This document shows, in pieces, positions 16,453 through 34,274 of a DNA stretch of 59,375 bases; position 1 is the stretch's first letter; each line of letters opens with the position of its first letter. The stretch lies in contig JAGFJK010000395.1 in assembly GCA_024102795.1 (NCBI GenBank), forward strand, positions 1-59,375. The letters are read 5' to 3'. A model generated the notes under the pieces. The model searched no databases. It was given only the letters and a program-made list of their open reading frames with translations, and was not told where the DNA came from. The stretch comes from Pirellulaceae bacterium (GTDB lineage: Bacteria; Planctomycetota; Planctomycetia; Pirellulales; Pirellulaceae). The translations under genes were made by a program, and so were the position numbers.

Positions 16453-18540
16453 CTAAATCTCGTGTTGTTTCATGATCTCCGGCGGCGCCGGTTCGTACCG
16501 CAGCGGCTCGATCGAGCACCCGGCGCGCCCCTGGCTTAAACTCCGCATGGCGCTCGAATACCCGAACAGCTCCATCAGCGGCGCGTGAGCCTCGATCAGC
16601 GTCATCTGCCCCCGATTCTCCGTGCGGGCAATGATCGCCCGCCGCTGCTGCAGGTCGCCGACGAAATCCCCCAGGTAATTGTCGGGCGTGGTGATGTCGA
16701 GCTTCATGATCGGCTCCAGCAACACCTTGCCGCCCTGCGTCAGCCCCAGGTTGAACGCCTCGTTGGCCGCGATCCGATACGCCCGCTCGTCCGAATGCTC
16801 CTCGTCGAACTCAATCCCCGTCACCGTGACCCGGAGCTTCATCAGCGGGTAGCCGGCAATCAGGCCGCCACCCTCGGCCCGGGCCCGCAGTTCCTCCAGC
16901 ACCGTCGGCAACGCGGTCGGCGGCAACTCCTCCCCCGCGCAGGCCACGCGAATCTCCACCGGCACCGCCGCCTCGGCGACCGGCTCCATCTTCAGCCGGA
17001 CCTTGGCGAACAGGGTCTGGCCTCCCAGTTGCCGATGGCATTCGCCCACCACTTCCGCCGGCCGGGCGATCGATTCGCGGAAACTCACCTGCGGCTTGTG
17101 GAACTTGACGTTCAGGTTGAAGTCCCGCAGTAGGCGGTTCTTGACCACCTCCAGATGCAGCTCCCCCATCCCGCTGACCAGCGTCTGGCCCGTGTCGCCG
17201 CTGGACACATGCAAGGTCGGGTCCTGCCGCTTGAGCATCTCCAGAACCTCGGCCAGCTTGCCCCGTTCCGGCGAGCTCTCCGGTTCGATGGCCATCGAAA
17301 TCACCGTCTCGGGAAACTGAATCGACTCCAGCAGAATCGGGTGCTTGGGATCGCATAACGTGTCGCCGGTGATCGAATGCCGCAGGCCGACGATGCCCAC
17401 GATGTCGCCCGTCTCCACCGACTCGACCTGGCCCTCGCGGACCCGCCGGGTGGCATGGATCTGCCAGAGCTGAGCGACGTTGTCCTTGACGTTGCGGCCC
17501 GTGTTCAGGATCCGCGTGTTGGCCCGCAGCGTGCCGGAGTACACCCGCAACCAGCAGACGTCGCCCGTCTTGACCGGCAAGACCTTGAACACCAGGCCGC
17601 AGAACGGCTCCTCGGCCTCCGGCCGGCGCCGCTCCACCCGATCGCCATGCTGGGGATTCACGCCGCTGACCGGCGGACGATCCAAGGGGCTGGGCAGATA
17701 GTCGGCCACGGCGTCCAGCACCGGCTGCACGCCGATGCCGTGCAGAGCCGAGCCGCACAGCACGGGCTGGATCTGCTGGTGCAGCGTGGCGTTGCGGATC
17801 ACTCGGCGGATCAGCTCCGGCGGGATCGGCTCCTCCTGCAACGCCAGCTCCATCAGTTCGTTGCTGTAGTCGTAGAGCCGTTCGAGCATCAGGTCGCGCC
17901 ACAACTCGGCCCCGTCCCGCAACTGGTCCGGGATCTCGCTAGGAATGATCTGCTGCCCCTCGCTGGCGGGATCAAACGTCAGCATCCGCATCGTGATCAG
18001 ATCGATCACGCCCCGGAACGGGTTGCCCACATGCGGCGGGCCCTCGCCGACCGGGATCTGCACGGCCACGGGGCGAGCCGCCAGGCGGTGCCCCAGCTCC
18101 TCAAGCACGCCTTCGAAGTTGGCTCCCTCGCGGTCCAGCTTGTTGATGAACACCAGCCTCGGAACCCGATACCGGTCGGCCTGCCGCCAGACCGTCTCGC
18201 TTTGAGCCTCCACGCCCTCGCGAGCGCTGAACACCACCACGGCCCCGTCCAGCACCCGCAGGCAGCGTTCCACCTCGGCCGTGAAATCCACGTGCCCGGG
18301 CGTATCCAGCAGGTTGATGTGGACGTCGCGCCAGTTGAACGTGACGCAGGCCGAGTAGATCGTGATCCCCCGTTCCTGCTCCTCCGGATCGCTGTCCGTC
18401 TCGGTCGTTCCCTTGTCCACCTGGCCGACCCGATGCTTGGCACCGCTGTAGAACAACATCCGCTCGGTGACGGTCGTCTTGCCGGCGTCGATATGGGCAA
18501 TGATGCCCAGGTTGCGGATTCGGGATGTGTCGCGCGCCAT
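16453..18540 (-). CDS. fusA: Elongation factor G, divergent switch I
   Basis: The 695-residue GTPase moves tRNAs and mRNA through the ribosome. ATG at 18540 begins MARDTSRIRNLGIIAHIDAG. The P-loop is AHIDAGKT (15-22), G3 is DTPGH (79-83), and G4 is NKLD. Domains II to V follow and the length is normal. Switch I (about 41-60) reads VDKGTTETDSDPEEQERGIT, where E. coli EF-G has the MDWMEQEQERGIT type, so this is a separate EF-G clade. It sits at the usual str position after rpsG, so it is probably the main translocase, but a second EF-G may exist elsewhere. Two hairpins lie between it and rpsG. Confidence 0.93.
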   Translation of the reverse strand: MARDTSRIRNLGIIAHIDAGKTTVTERMLFYSGAKHRVGQVDKGTTETDSDPEEQERGITIYSACVTFNWRDVHINLLDTPGHVDFTAEVERCLRVLDGAVVVFSAREGVEAQSETVWRQADRYRVPRLVFINKLDREGANFEGVLEELGHRLAARPVAVQIPVGEGPPHVGNPFRGVIDLITMRMLTFDPASEGQQIIPSEIPDQLRDGAELWRDLMLERLYDYSNELMELALQEEPIPPELIRRVIRNATLHQQIQPVLCGSALHGIGVQPVLDAVADYLPSPLDRPPVSGVNPQHGDRVERRRPEAEEPFCGLVFKVLPVKTGDVCWLRVYSGTLRANTRILNTGRNVKDNVAQLWQIHATRRVREGQVESVETGDIVGIVGLRHSITGDTLCDPKHPILLESIQFPETVISMAIEPESSPERGKLAEVLEMLKRQDPTLHVSSGDTGQTLVSGMGELHLEVVKNRLLRDFNLNVKFHKPQVSFRESIARPAEVVGECHRQLGGQTLFAKVRLKMEPVAEAAVPVEIRVACAGEELPPTALPTVLEELRARAEGGGLIAGYPLMKLRVTVTGIEFDEEHSDERAYRIAANEAFNLGLTQGGKVLLEPIMKLDITTPDNYLGDFVGDLQQRRAIIARTENRGQMTLIEAHAPLMELFGYSSAMRSLSQGRAGCSIEPLRYEPAPPEIMKQHEI

Positions 18541-18577
18541 GGCGGGGCCGGGACAGAGAGGCAATTGGGAAGGTCGA

Positions 18578-18637
18578 GCCGCGGGTCACCCGCGGCGCAT
18601 AAAGAACGCCGCGTCCAGCGAACTCGACGCGGCGTTG
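18578..18637 (-). terminator. Two hairpins between rpsG and fusA
   Basis: AACGCCGCGTC (18606-18616) pairs perfectly with GACGCGGCGTT (18627-18637) around a 10-base loop, 14 bases after the rpsG stop. On the minus strand it is followed by CTTTA, a short T-rich run. A second stem, GCCGCGGG with CCCGCGGC around TCA/TGA (18578-18596), follows. They could partly end transcription, attenuate it, or stabilise processed ends; the sequence does not decide. Confidence 0.6.
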
Positions 18638-18650
18638 CCGGTGGTCCAGG

Positions 18651-19121
18651 TTACCACGCGAAATGGGCGAAGGCCTTATTGGCATCGGCCATCCGGTGGA
18701 CGTTTTCACGCCGCGTAATGGCGGCTCCCTCACGCTTGTACGCCGCGATCAGTTCGTCGGCCAACTTCTGATGCGTCGGCCGACCCTTCTTTTCACGCAC
18801 CGCCATCAACAGCCAGCGGAAGGCCAGCGACTGCTGCCGGTTGCGGTTAACCTGCATCGGCACCTGGTAGGCCGCCCCGCCGACGCGCTTCGAGCGAACC
18901 TCGATGTGCGGCTTGACGTTCTCCACCGCCGTATGAAACACCTCAATCGGCTCGGCGTCCGGCACGCGCTTCTCAATCACTTCCATCGCGCCATAGAAAA
19001 CGGCCTGGGCGACCGTCTTCTTGCCATCCTCCATCAGACAGTTGATGAACTTGCTGGCCAGGATCGAATTGTAGCGGGGATCCGGCTTCAGATGCGTGCG
19101 ACTGGCGGTAATACGGCCCAT
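18651..19121 (-). CDS. rpsG: 30S ribosomal protein S7
   Basis: The 156-residue protein starts assembly of the 30S head and in E. coli represses the str operon. ATG at 19121 gives [19 protein letters not shown]; no clear ribosome site stands before it, so coupling to rpsL is possible despite the 149-base gap. The motifs [18 protein letters not shown] and [15 protein letters not shown] are typical. Confidence 0.96.
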   Translation of the reverse strand: MGRITASRTHLKPDPRYNSILASKFINCLMEDGKKTVAQAVFYGAMEVIEKRVPDAEPIEVFHTAVENVKPHIEVRSKRVGGAAYQVPMQVNRNRQQSLAFRWLLMAVREKKGRPTHQKLADELIAAYKREGAAITRRENVHRMADANKAFAHFAW

Positions 19122-19193
19122 GGCAGGATGCTGCTTCTTGCGGAGGACGAGCGTCGCCGCCCGTCGAATTGGTCTGTTCTTGAATGTCCCTGA

Positions 19194-19266
19194 CGGGCCC
19201 AGGGCCCGCCACACCGATGTTGCCGCAACGGGTCGCCGACCCGTCCCGCGCTGGATTCCCAGCGCG
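19194..19266 (-). promoter_or_regulatory. Structured rpsL-rpsG spacer with clustered inverted repeats
   Basis: The 149-base spacer contains CGCGCTGG/CCAGCGCG (19247-19266, 4-base loop), ACGGGTC/GACCCGT (19228-19244, 3-base loop) and the palindrome CGGGCCC-A-GGGCCCG (19194-19208). In E. coli this spacer is where S7 binds its own mRNA, so a control role is a reasonable guess; I see no direct match to the E. coli site. Confidence 0.5.
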
Positions 19267-19270
19267 CGAA

Positions 19271-19639
19271 TTACGACTTCTTGGCCCCGTACCGGCTGCG
19301 CGACTGCTTGCGGCCATTGACGCCCAGCGTGTCGAGCGCCCCGCGGACCACCTGGTAACGGACGCCCGGCAAGTCGCGAACCCGGCCGCCACGGACCAGC
19401 ACGATCGAGTGTTCCTGCAGGTTGTGCCCCTCACCCGGAATATACACCGTGACTTCCTTCCCATTGGACAGCCGCACGCGGGTGATCTTCCGCAGGGCCG
19501 AATTGGGCTTCTTGGGAGTCATCGTGCGGACCTGCAGACAGACACCCTGCTTCTGCGGGCAGCGGTCCAGGACCGGCGACTTGGTGAACTTGCGCTTCTG
19601 CTTGCGGCTTTTGCGCACCAGTTGGTTAATCGTGGGCAT
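19271..19639 (-). CDS. rpsL: 30S ribosomal protein S12
   Basis: The 122-residue protein lines the decoding centre. The opening [17 protein letters not shown] and the loop [11 protein letters not shown] are typical. Lys43, the main streptomycin-resistance position, is unchanged. Position 88, Lys in E. coli and M. tuberculosis (RVKDLPG), is Arg here (RVRDLPG, codon CGC). That same change gives streptomycin resistance in those species. It is the first str gene, 89 bases after rpoC, with a promoter in between. Confidence 0.97.
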   Translation of the reverse strand: MPTINQLVRKSRKQKRKFTKSPVLDRCPQKQGVCLQVRTMTPKKPNSALRKITRVRLSNGKEVTVYIPGEGHNLQEHSIVLVRGGRVRDLPGVRYQVVRGALDTLGVNGRKQSRSRYGAKKS

Positions 19640-19689
19640 GATCGTCCGTCAGAGTAGCTGTCGAGCAAACGAGTATCGACGAATTCCTA

Positions 19690-19717
19690 AGGCTAACAGT
19701 TTCGCCACGCCTGTCAA
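19690..19717 (-). promoter_or_regulatory. Promoter before rpsL
   Basis: On the minus strand a perfect TTGACA (19712-19717) is followed after 16 bases by TAGCCT (19690-19695). It lies in the rpoC-rpsL gap, about 50 bases before the rpsL ATG, and suggests that the str genes are also transcribed on their own. Confidence 0.6.
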
Positions 19718-19728
19718 GGCGAGCCCCG

Positions 19729-24090
<4,362 letters not shown>

Positions 24091-24185
24091 GGGCCGTATG
24101 CTCCTTGGGGGATCACCTTGCGGTGGGGGATCGTCTCAGGGGAACCGGTGTCCGGGGGCCGGGCGCCCCGGCGGCACGCGGTCGA

Positions 24186-27908
<3,723 letters not shown>

Positions 27909-27972
27909 AGGCGCGGAAACTCCAGGAATGGGATCACGGCAGCGGCAGGTCGGGGGCGCAGCGGCGACCGCG

Positions 27973-28108
27973 GGTCGGTGAGACACACCGACCGGGGCGC
28001 GCAGCGGAAGACAGAACGGTCTTCCGCGAGCCAACGCGTGAGAGTCGAGTCGGATTGACGGTCAAGCGAACTCGTTCCCCGCCGCTCCGGCCGACGGGCC
28101 GGAGCGGC
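27973..28108 (-). promoter_or_regulatory. Three perfect hairpins in the rplL-rpoB spacer
   Basis: GCCGCTCCGGCC/GGCCGGAGCGGC (28081-28108, 12-bp stem, 4-base loop) lies 27 bases after the rplL stop. GCGGAAGAC/GTCTTCCGC (28004-28027, 9 bp) and GGTCGGTG/CACCGACC (27973-27993, 8 bp) follow on the way to rpoB. None has a T-run on the minus strand. E. coli has an attenuator and an RNase III site in this same spacer, so partial termination or mRNA processing is likely. Confidence 0.7.
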
Positions 28109-28134
28109 AGTTTGAGAGTCAACGAATCGGGAAG

Positions 28135-28545
28135 CTACTTCAGTTCGATCGAAGCGCCCGCTTTTTCCAGTTCGGCCTTCAACTTCTCGGCCTCTTCCTT
28201 GGACACCGCTTCCTTGATCGTGGCGGGAGCGCCCTCGACCAGCTTCTTGGCGTCCATCAACGTCTTGCCCGTCACGTTCTTGACGACCTTGACCACGTCC
28301 AGCTTCTTGTCGCCAAAGCCGGTCAGCACGACGTCGAATTCCGTCTGCGCCGGCGCGGCGGCCTCGGCCGGACCTCCGGCGGCGGCGGCCACCATCACGG
28401 CTCCCCCGGCTGCCGGCTCAATGCCGTATTTGTCCTTCAAGTAATCGCTCAACTCCTTGGCCTGCTTCAGCGTCAGGTCGGCGATCTTGTCGCCCAACTG
28501 GGCCAGTTCCGGAGCAACAGTCATGGTGGCGGCTTCCTCAGACAT
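28135..28545 (-). CDS. rplL: 50S ribosomal protein L7/L12
   Basis: The 136-residue protein forms the stalk that recruits translation factors. ATG at 28545 is used, with an AGAAAGGG stretch about 11 bases before it. An N-terminal dimer domain is followed by an Ala-rich hinge ([17 protein letters not shown]) and the C-domain ([20 protein letters not shown], then [11 protein letters not shown]). It follows rplJ after about 130 bases. Confidence 0.97.
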   Translation of the reverse strand: MSEEAATMTVAPELAQLGDKIADLTLKQAKELSDYLKDKYGIEPAAGGAVMVAAAAGGPAEAAAPAQTEFDVVLTGFGDKKLDVVKVVKNVTGKTLMDAKKLVEGAPATIKEAVSKEEAEKLKAELEKAGASIELK

Positions 28546-28677
28546 AACGCAATTCACCCTTTCTCATCTCAATAGGCGCCCCGCCGTCCCCTCGCGGACA
28601 GCCGCGGCGCTGACGCACTTGAATGATCGTTCGTTCCCGCACTTGCCAGCCAGCCCCGTACAGCCGGCCGGCCCCGG

Positions 28678-29253
28678 CTAGCTCGCCGCCTCCGCCGCGG
28701 CTTCACCACCGGCGTCGGCCGGGCCATCGGCCTGGTCCTCGTCCTTCGACTTCTGTTCGATCTGGCTGGCCAACGCGCCGCCAGGTCCCAGCAGGGCTCC
28801 GCACAGTTGGCGGCCCGGCGAGAGGATCTGCCCCATCAAGAGACTCAACTGCTCGGTCCGGTTCGGCCACTTGCTGATTTCCGCCACCCGCTCGGCGGTC
28901 AGGCGATCCCCGTCCATGACGCCGCCGCGCGTCTCAAACAACTTGAACTCGGCGCTCTTGTCCAGGGCCGTCACTTCCTTGGCCAGGCTGACGAAATCCT
29001 CGCAGCCCCAGACCACGGCCACACTCCCCTGAGTGCCTTCAAAGGCGGCCGACAGGCGGGTCCCCTGGGTCGCTCGCCGAGCCAGGCTGGATTTGACCAC
29101 CAGCAGGTGGATATTCTTCTCGCGCAACGTCTTGCGCAGCGCGTACGTCTTGCTGGCGTCCATCCCGATCACATTGACCAGCACGGCGTCCTCGACGCCC
29201 TGCAGCCGCCGCGCCAGGTCCTGAGTGATCAGGCTCTTCACGTATTTGCTCAT
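28678..29253 (-). CDS. rplJ: 50S ribosomal protein L10
   Basis: The 191-residue protein anchors L7/L12 dimers to the stalk base. ATG at 29253 is supported by GAGGA 8 bases upstream. The N-domain contains VNVIGMDASKTYALRKTLR, and the C-terminal helix that binds L12 is followed by an acidic, Ala-rich tail (DEDQADGPADAGGEAAAEA). The gene begins only 22 bases after rplA, so the long leader that L10 binds for self-control in many bacteria has no room here. Confidence 0.95.
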   Translation of the reverse strand: MSKYVKSLITQDLARRLQGVEDAVLVNVIGMDASKTYALRKTLREKNIHLLVVKSSLARRATQGTRLSAAFEGTQGSVAVVWGCEDFVSLAKEVTALDKSAEFKLFETRGGVMDGDRLTAERVAEISKWPNRTEQLSLLMGQILSPGRQLCGALLGPGGALASQIEQKSKDEDQADGPADAGGEAAAEAAS

Positions 29254-29275
29254 CGCACAATTCCTCACAGGCCAG

Positions 29276-29956
29276 CTAAATGGCCACGCGCACTCCGGGG
29301 CTCATCGTAGCACAAATGGCGATACCCTTGACATAGTTTCCCTTGACCGTCGCCGGCTTGAGACTGAGCACGTAATCCAGGAACGCCTGGATGTTGTCCT
29401 GCAATTTCTGAGCATCAAAGCTCAGCTTGCCGGCCACGCCATGCACGTTTCCACCGGCGTCGTTGCGAAACTCCACCTTGCCCGCCTTGTACTCCCGCAC
29501 CACCTTGGCCACGTCCGGCGTGACCGTGCCGGCGCGGGGCGAGGGCATCAGGCCGCGAGGCCCCAGCACGCGACCCAGCGGGCCGACCAGACCCATCATG
29601 TCGGGCGCCGCGATGCAGGCATCGAAGTCGGTCCAGCCGTCCTTGATCTTCTTGGCCAGGTCCTCCTGCCCCACCTCGTCGGCGCCCGCCTGCCGGGCCG
29701 CCTCCGCCAGGTCGCCCTTGGCGAAGACCACCACGCGCTGCGTGCGGCCGATGCCGTGCGGCAGGACGACCGAGCCGCGCACGATCTGGTCCGCCTGCTT
29801 GGCATCCACCCCCAGGCGGATATGCACCTCGACCGACTGGTCGAACTTCGTATTGGCAAAACCCTTCAGGATCTCCACGGCCCGCGGCAGCGCCACCGGT
29901 TCCTGAGTCGGCACCCGCTCCGACAAAGCCCGCAAACGTTTGGACTGTTTCGACAT
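29276..29956 (-). CDS. rplA: 50S ribosomal protein L1
   Basis: The 226-residue protein forms the mobile stalk that releases E-site tRNA and in E. coli represses its own operon. Core motifs include [40 protein letters not shown] and the late [16 protein letters not shown]. Length is normal. It follows rplK after about 126 bases. Confidence 0.97.
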   Translation of the reverse strand: MSKQSKRLRALSERVPTQEPVALPRAVEILKGFANTKFDQSVEVHIRLGVDAKQADQIVRGSVVLPHGIGRTQRVVVFAKGDLAEAARQAGADEVGQEDLAKKIKDGWTDFDACIAAPDMMGLVGPLGRVLGPRGLMPSPRAGTVTPDVAKVVREYKAGKVEFRNDAGGNVHGVAGKLSFDAQKLQDNIQAFLDYVLSLKPATVKGNYVKGIAICATMSPGVRVAI

Positions 29957-30082
29957 GGTAACTTGATCCGCCGAAGAAGATTGGAAATTTCGTTGAGCAG
30001 CTCGGGGGCCCGGTCCAGGCCCCGGCCAGGCGAACGGACGCCAGCCAGGTTCCCCCGGCCCGCGACCGGGGACGCCGGCCGC

Positions 30083-30508
30083 TTAGTCGACCACCGTGAT
30101 TCCCATGCTGCGAGCGGTCCCCTCGATCATCCGCCGCGCGTGCTCCAGGTCCCGAGCGTTCAGGTCGGCCATTTTCTTCTGGCAGATCTCGTCCACCTGG
30201 GCGCGCGTCACCGTCCCGACCTTATCCCGGTTCGGAACCCCGGAACCGCGGGCGATCCCGGCGGCTTGCTTCAAGAGCGAAGCTGCCGGCGGACTCTTCG
30301 TCACGAACTCGAAAGTCCGGTCGCTGAACACGCTGACGATCACCGGGATCGGAGTCCCGTTGTACTCCTTCGTGCGGTCGTTGAACTGCTGCACGAACTG
30401 GCCCAAGTTGATGCCGAACTTGCCCAGCGACGTACCCACGGGAGGCGCGGGGGTCGCCTGGCCGCCGGCCGCCTGAAACTTGGCCTGACCAATCAATTGC
30501 TTTGCCAT
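30083..30508 (-). CDS. rplK: 50S ribosomal protein L11
   Basis: The 141-residue protein forms the GTPase-associated centre and is needed for RelA activation in other bacteria. The N-domain ([20 protein letters not shown]) and the C-domain ([20 protein letters not shown], then [14 protein letters not shown]) are complete. It follows nusG by 58 bases. Confidence 0.97.
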   Translation of the reverse strand: MAKQLIGQAKFQAAGGQATPAPPVGTSLGKFGINLGQFVQQFNDRTKEYNGTPIPVIVSVFSDRTFEFVTKSPPAASLLKQAAGIARGSGVPNRDKVGTVTRAQVDEICQKKMADLNARDLEHARRMIEGTARSMGITVVD

Positions 30509-30566
30509 GGAAGACTTTCTGCCAACACCCTGCGGAAGCGGCGAGCAGCCTGGCGGAGTTCCGCCC

Positions 30567-31433
30567 CTACATCGCCTCGACTTGCCAATGTTCCAATTCG
30601 ACCGGCGTCGGTCGGCCGAAAATGTTGATCATCACCGTGACCCGACCGTGGGCTTCGTCAATCGAATCCACATCGCCCTCAAAGCCCTGGAAGTTTCCGT
30701 CCTTGACCCGCACCTGGTCGCCCGACTTGAACGGAATGGCCGTCTTCACCTGGCCCTCGTCGCCACCCGCGGCCTTGCCGCGGGAAATGATCCGCTCGAC
30801 CTCCGAGGCCAGCATCGGAGTGGGCTTGCCCGCCGAGCCCGTGAAGTCGCCGATCCCCGGCGTCTCGCGGACCAGGAACCAACTGTCATCGTCAATCGCC
30901 ATGTTGACCATGATGTAGCCGGGATACAGCTTCTTCTTGACGATCCGCCGCTTCCCGGCCTTGTTGTATTCGGCCACATCCTCGGTGGGCACAATAATGT
31001 CGCCAAACATCTGCTCCAGGCCATACATCCGCACGCGACGCAGCAGAGCCTCGCGGATCGACTCCTCGCGGTTCACCTGGACCTTCAAGATGTACCAGTC
31101 GAACTTCAACTCCTCGTCGCCCGGCTCGGACCCCTCCAGCGATTCGATCGGAGCCGCGTCCTCGTCCTCGTCCTCGTCCTCGTCCACCGGCTCCTCGATC
31201 ACCGGTTCCCCGGCGTCCGACTCCTCAGCGACCGGCTCCTCAGCGACCGGCTGTTCGAGCTGCGGCTCTTCGGCGACCGGTTCCTCGGGCTGCGGCTGAT
31301 CCCCGCCGCCCTCCGTGCCGGTCCCCGCCAGGCGGCGATCATCCGGCGCGGTGTCGGCGCGCAGCTCGTCACCCGTCTCGGCACTGGAAGACGGATCGCC
31401 CGGATTGTTTGGATCGCTGCTCACAATTCTCAC
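30567..31433 (-). CDS. nusG: Transcription factor NusG with a long acidic N-terminal extension
   Basis: NusG binds RNA polymerase and links it to Rho, S10 or the ribosome. This protein has 288 residues instead of about 180. The NGN domain begins near residue 111 ([20 protein letters not shown]) and includes [12 protein letters not shown]. The KOW domain near the end reads [20 protein letters not shown]. The first 110 residues are acidic and repetitive, with EEPVAEEP units and a (Asp-Glu) run encoded by GAC/GAG triplets at about 31157-31186. GTG at 31433 is used; GTG at 31424 is an alternative. It follows secE as usual. Confidence 0.95.
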   Translation of the reverse strand: MRIVSSDPNNPGDPSSSAETGDELRADTAPDDRRLAGTGTEGGGDQPQPEEPVAEEPQLEQPVAEEPVAEESDAGEPVIEEPVDEDEDEDEDAAPIESLEGSEPGDEELKFDWYILKVQVNREESIREALLRRVRMYGLEQMFGDIIVPTEDVAEYNKAGKRRIVKKKLYPGYIMVNMAIDDDSWFLVRETPGIGDFTGSAGKPTPMLASEVERIISRGKAAGGDEGQVKTAIPFKSGDQVRVKDGNFQGFEGDVDSIDEAHGRVTVMINIFGRPTPVELEHWQVEAM

Positions 31434-31492
31434 CCACTCATTCCGCGCCCCGCCCCGGCTCCGTCGAGCGGTCCGGGACGGCCGGCCAACAA

Positions 31493-31951
31493 TCAGGTCC
31501 GGACCCCAATCCAGTTGAACACGAACTGCCAGATCACATCAAAGGCAAACAGCACGAACGCCATGGCGAAGATCACGAAGATCACGACCAGCGAACTGCG
31601 GATCAACTCCGGCCGCGAAGGCCAGGAAACCTTGTTCATTTCCGCCTCGACGGCGATCAGAAAGTCAGCGAACCGCGGCAGATTGACCAGCCGTACGCCC
31701 AGCCACAATCCGATGCCCAACAGCAGCGCCGGCACCCCCGCCTCAATAAACGGCTCCGCCGCCCGCAAACTGCTGGGCAGCGTCGTCCCGTTCAGGAAGT
31801 CCCACAGCCGCCAGGCGGCCAGTGCGAAGGTAACCCAGATCACCCCGCAGGTCACCTGCCGGGTCAACCGGCCCTGAGTCCGCTTGTACAGACCAAACTG
31901 AAACAGCTCCTGCAGGAACATTCCAGTGGTCGCCGTCTTCTGCTTGGACAT
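31493..31951 (-). CDS. secE: Protein translocase subunit SecE, extended form
   Basis: The 152-residue protein clamps SecY in the membrane. The conserved part is at the C-terminus: the amphipathic helix EMNKVSWPSRPELIRSSLVV and the following transmembrane helix. Two further hydrophobic segments lie earlier (about 37-53 and 70-87), so it resembles the three-helix E. coli form rather than the minimal one-helix form. It lies between tRNA-Trp and nusG. Confidence 0.93.
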   Translation of the reverse strand: MSKQKTATTGMFLQELFQFGLYKRTQGRLTRQVTCGVIWVTFALAAWRLWDFLNGTTLPSSLRAAEPFIEAGVPALLLGIGLWLGVRLVNLPRFADFLIAVEAEMNKVSWPSRPELIRSSLVVIFVIFAMAFVLFAFDVIWQFVFNWIGVRT

Positions 31952-32080
31952 GTCGCGATTCCCTGCGGTCCCGGTCCGTTACCCAGCGCCCTGTTTACCC
32001 ACTGAGCCGACTTACCCGCTGAGCCGGCCAGTCATTCCCAACTCACCCACCGACTCTTCCACTTGCAATCGAACACCAGG

Positions 32081-32153
32081 CAGGGGCGGCGGGAATCGAA
32101 CTCGCAACCTCTGGTTTTGGAGACCAGCGCTCTGCCAATTGAGCTACGCCCCT
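32081..32153 (-). tRNA. tRNA-Trp (CCA)
   Basis: The minus strand folds as a full cloverleaf: acceptor AGGGGCG/CGCCCCT, D-arm GCTC..GAGC, anticodon stem CTGGT/ACCAG with loop CTCCAAA (anticodon CCA) and a TTCGATT T-loop. The discriminator is G and the 3' CCA is not encoded. tRNA-Trp between tuf and secE is a known arrangement in several phyla. Confidence 0.97.
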
Positions 32154-32265
32154 GCGGAGGATCCGTCATTCCGAGAGGCGGGGCCAAGGCGTCCCCGCGG
32201 ACACCCACCCCGCATCCACCAGGCCCATTCTCCCTGGACCAGCAGCCCTCCCTCGGACGAATGGC

Positions 32266-33462
<1,197 letters not shown>

Positions 33463-33655
33463 GACTTTTTACACCTGTGATGTCCAGTTTTCCGAAGTCG
33501 TACACAACAAACAAACGTCTGCCCACAATCCGTCGCCCGCGCCGAACCTCCTCCGCGGCGAAACCCCGGCCCCGCAAGACCGAGCCTTCAACTTCGCCGA
33601 GCTCCCGATTCCGCGGGCCGGCCCTGGCAGGAACGGCCTCCCGCCCTCGGCCAGG

Positions 33656-33728
<73 letters not shown>

Positions 33729-33840
33729 CCGCCCGTCTTCCGCCCCAATCACCCGCCACCACGGAAACTGCCCGGATTCACAGCTTCCGCCGCATTGAAC
33801 CCCACGAACGGCCAGCCTGAGCTTTCCCATCCGAGCGCAG

Positions 33841-33911
33841 AGCGGGTGAAGGGAATCGAACCCTCGTCTTCAGCTTGGAAGGCTGTGGCTCTACCATTGA
33901 GCTACACCCGC
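33841..33911 (-). tRNA. tRNA-Gly (TCC)
   Basis: Acceptor GCGGGTG/CACCCGC, loop CTTCCAA with anticodon TCC. The anticodon stem has four pairs and one A-A mismatch at its outer end. CCA is not encoded. Confidence 0.95.
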
Positions 33912-33969
33912 CTGAGATCCCTGCTCCCGAATCTCCTATGGGTACCGTTTCGACAACAAGAACGCAACC

Positions 33970-34017
33970 CCCGTTGTCAGCGGGCCCCGTCGCCAGTCGG
34001 CCCCGTTGTCAGCGGGC
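33970..34017. repeat. 16-bp direct repeat in the Gly-Tyr tRNA spacer
   Basis: CCCGTTGTCAGCGGGC occurs at 33970-33985 and again at 34002-34017, a 32-bp period. It lies in the 133-base spacer between two tRNA genes. Nothing else recognisable is in this spacer. Confidence 0.7.
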
Positions 34018-34044
34018 TCCGCCGTCAACAGGCCCCATCATCAG

Positions 34045-34126
<82 letters not shown>

Positions 34127-34155
34127 GTACCGTCCACCTGCTCCGCGCCCCGGGG

Positions 34156-34228
34156 AGCCAGCGGAGGGACTTGAACCCACAACCTGCTGATTACAAATCA
34201 GCTGCTCTGCCAATTGAGCTACGCTGGC
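34156..34228 (-). tRNA. tRNA-Thr (TGT)
   Basis: Acceptor GCCAGCG/CGCTGGC, anticodon stem GCTGA/TCAGC with loop TTTGTAA (anticodon TGT). The discriminator is T and CCA is not encoded. It is the first gene of the tRNA-tuf transcript, matching the E. coli thrU-tyrU-glyT-thrT-tufB order. Confidence 0.97.
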
Positions 34229-34246
34229 CAAGTTGGAAAACCAGTT

Positions 34247-34274
34247 ACTATACCGAAGCAGAGAGAAACCGCAA
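34247..34274 (-). promoter_or_regulatory. Promoter of the tRNA-tuf operon
   Basis: On the minus strand TTGCGG (34269-34274) and TATAGT (34247-34252) are 16 bases apart. The first tRNA begins 18 bases after the -10 box, so the 5' trailer is very short. No other good promoter is seen before this cluster. Confidence 0.7.
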
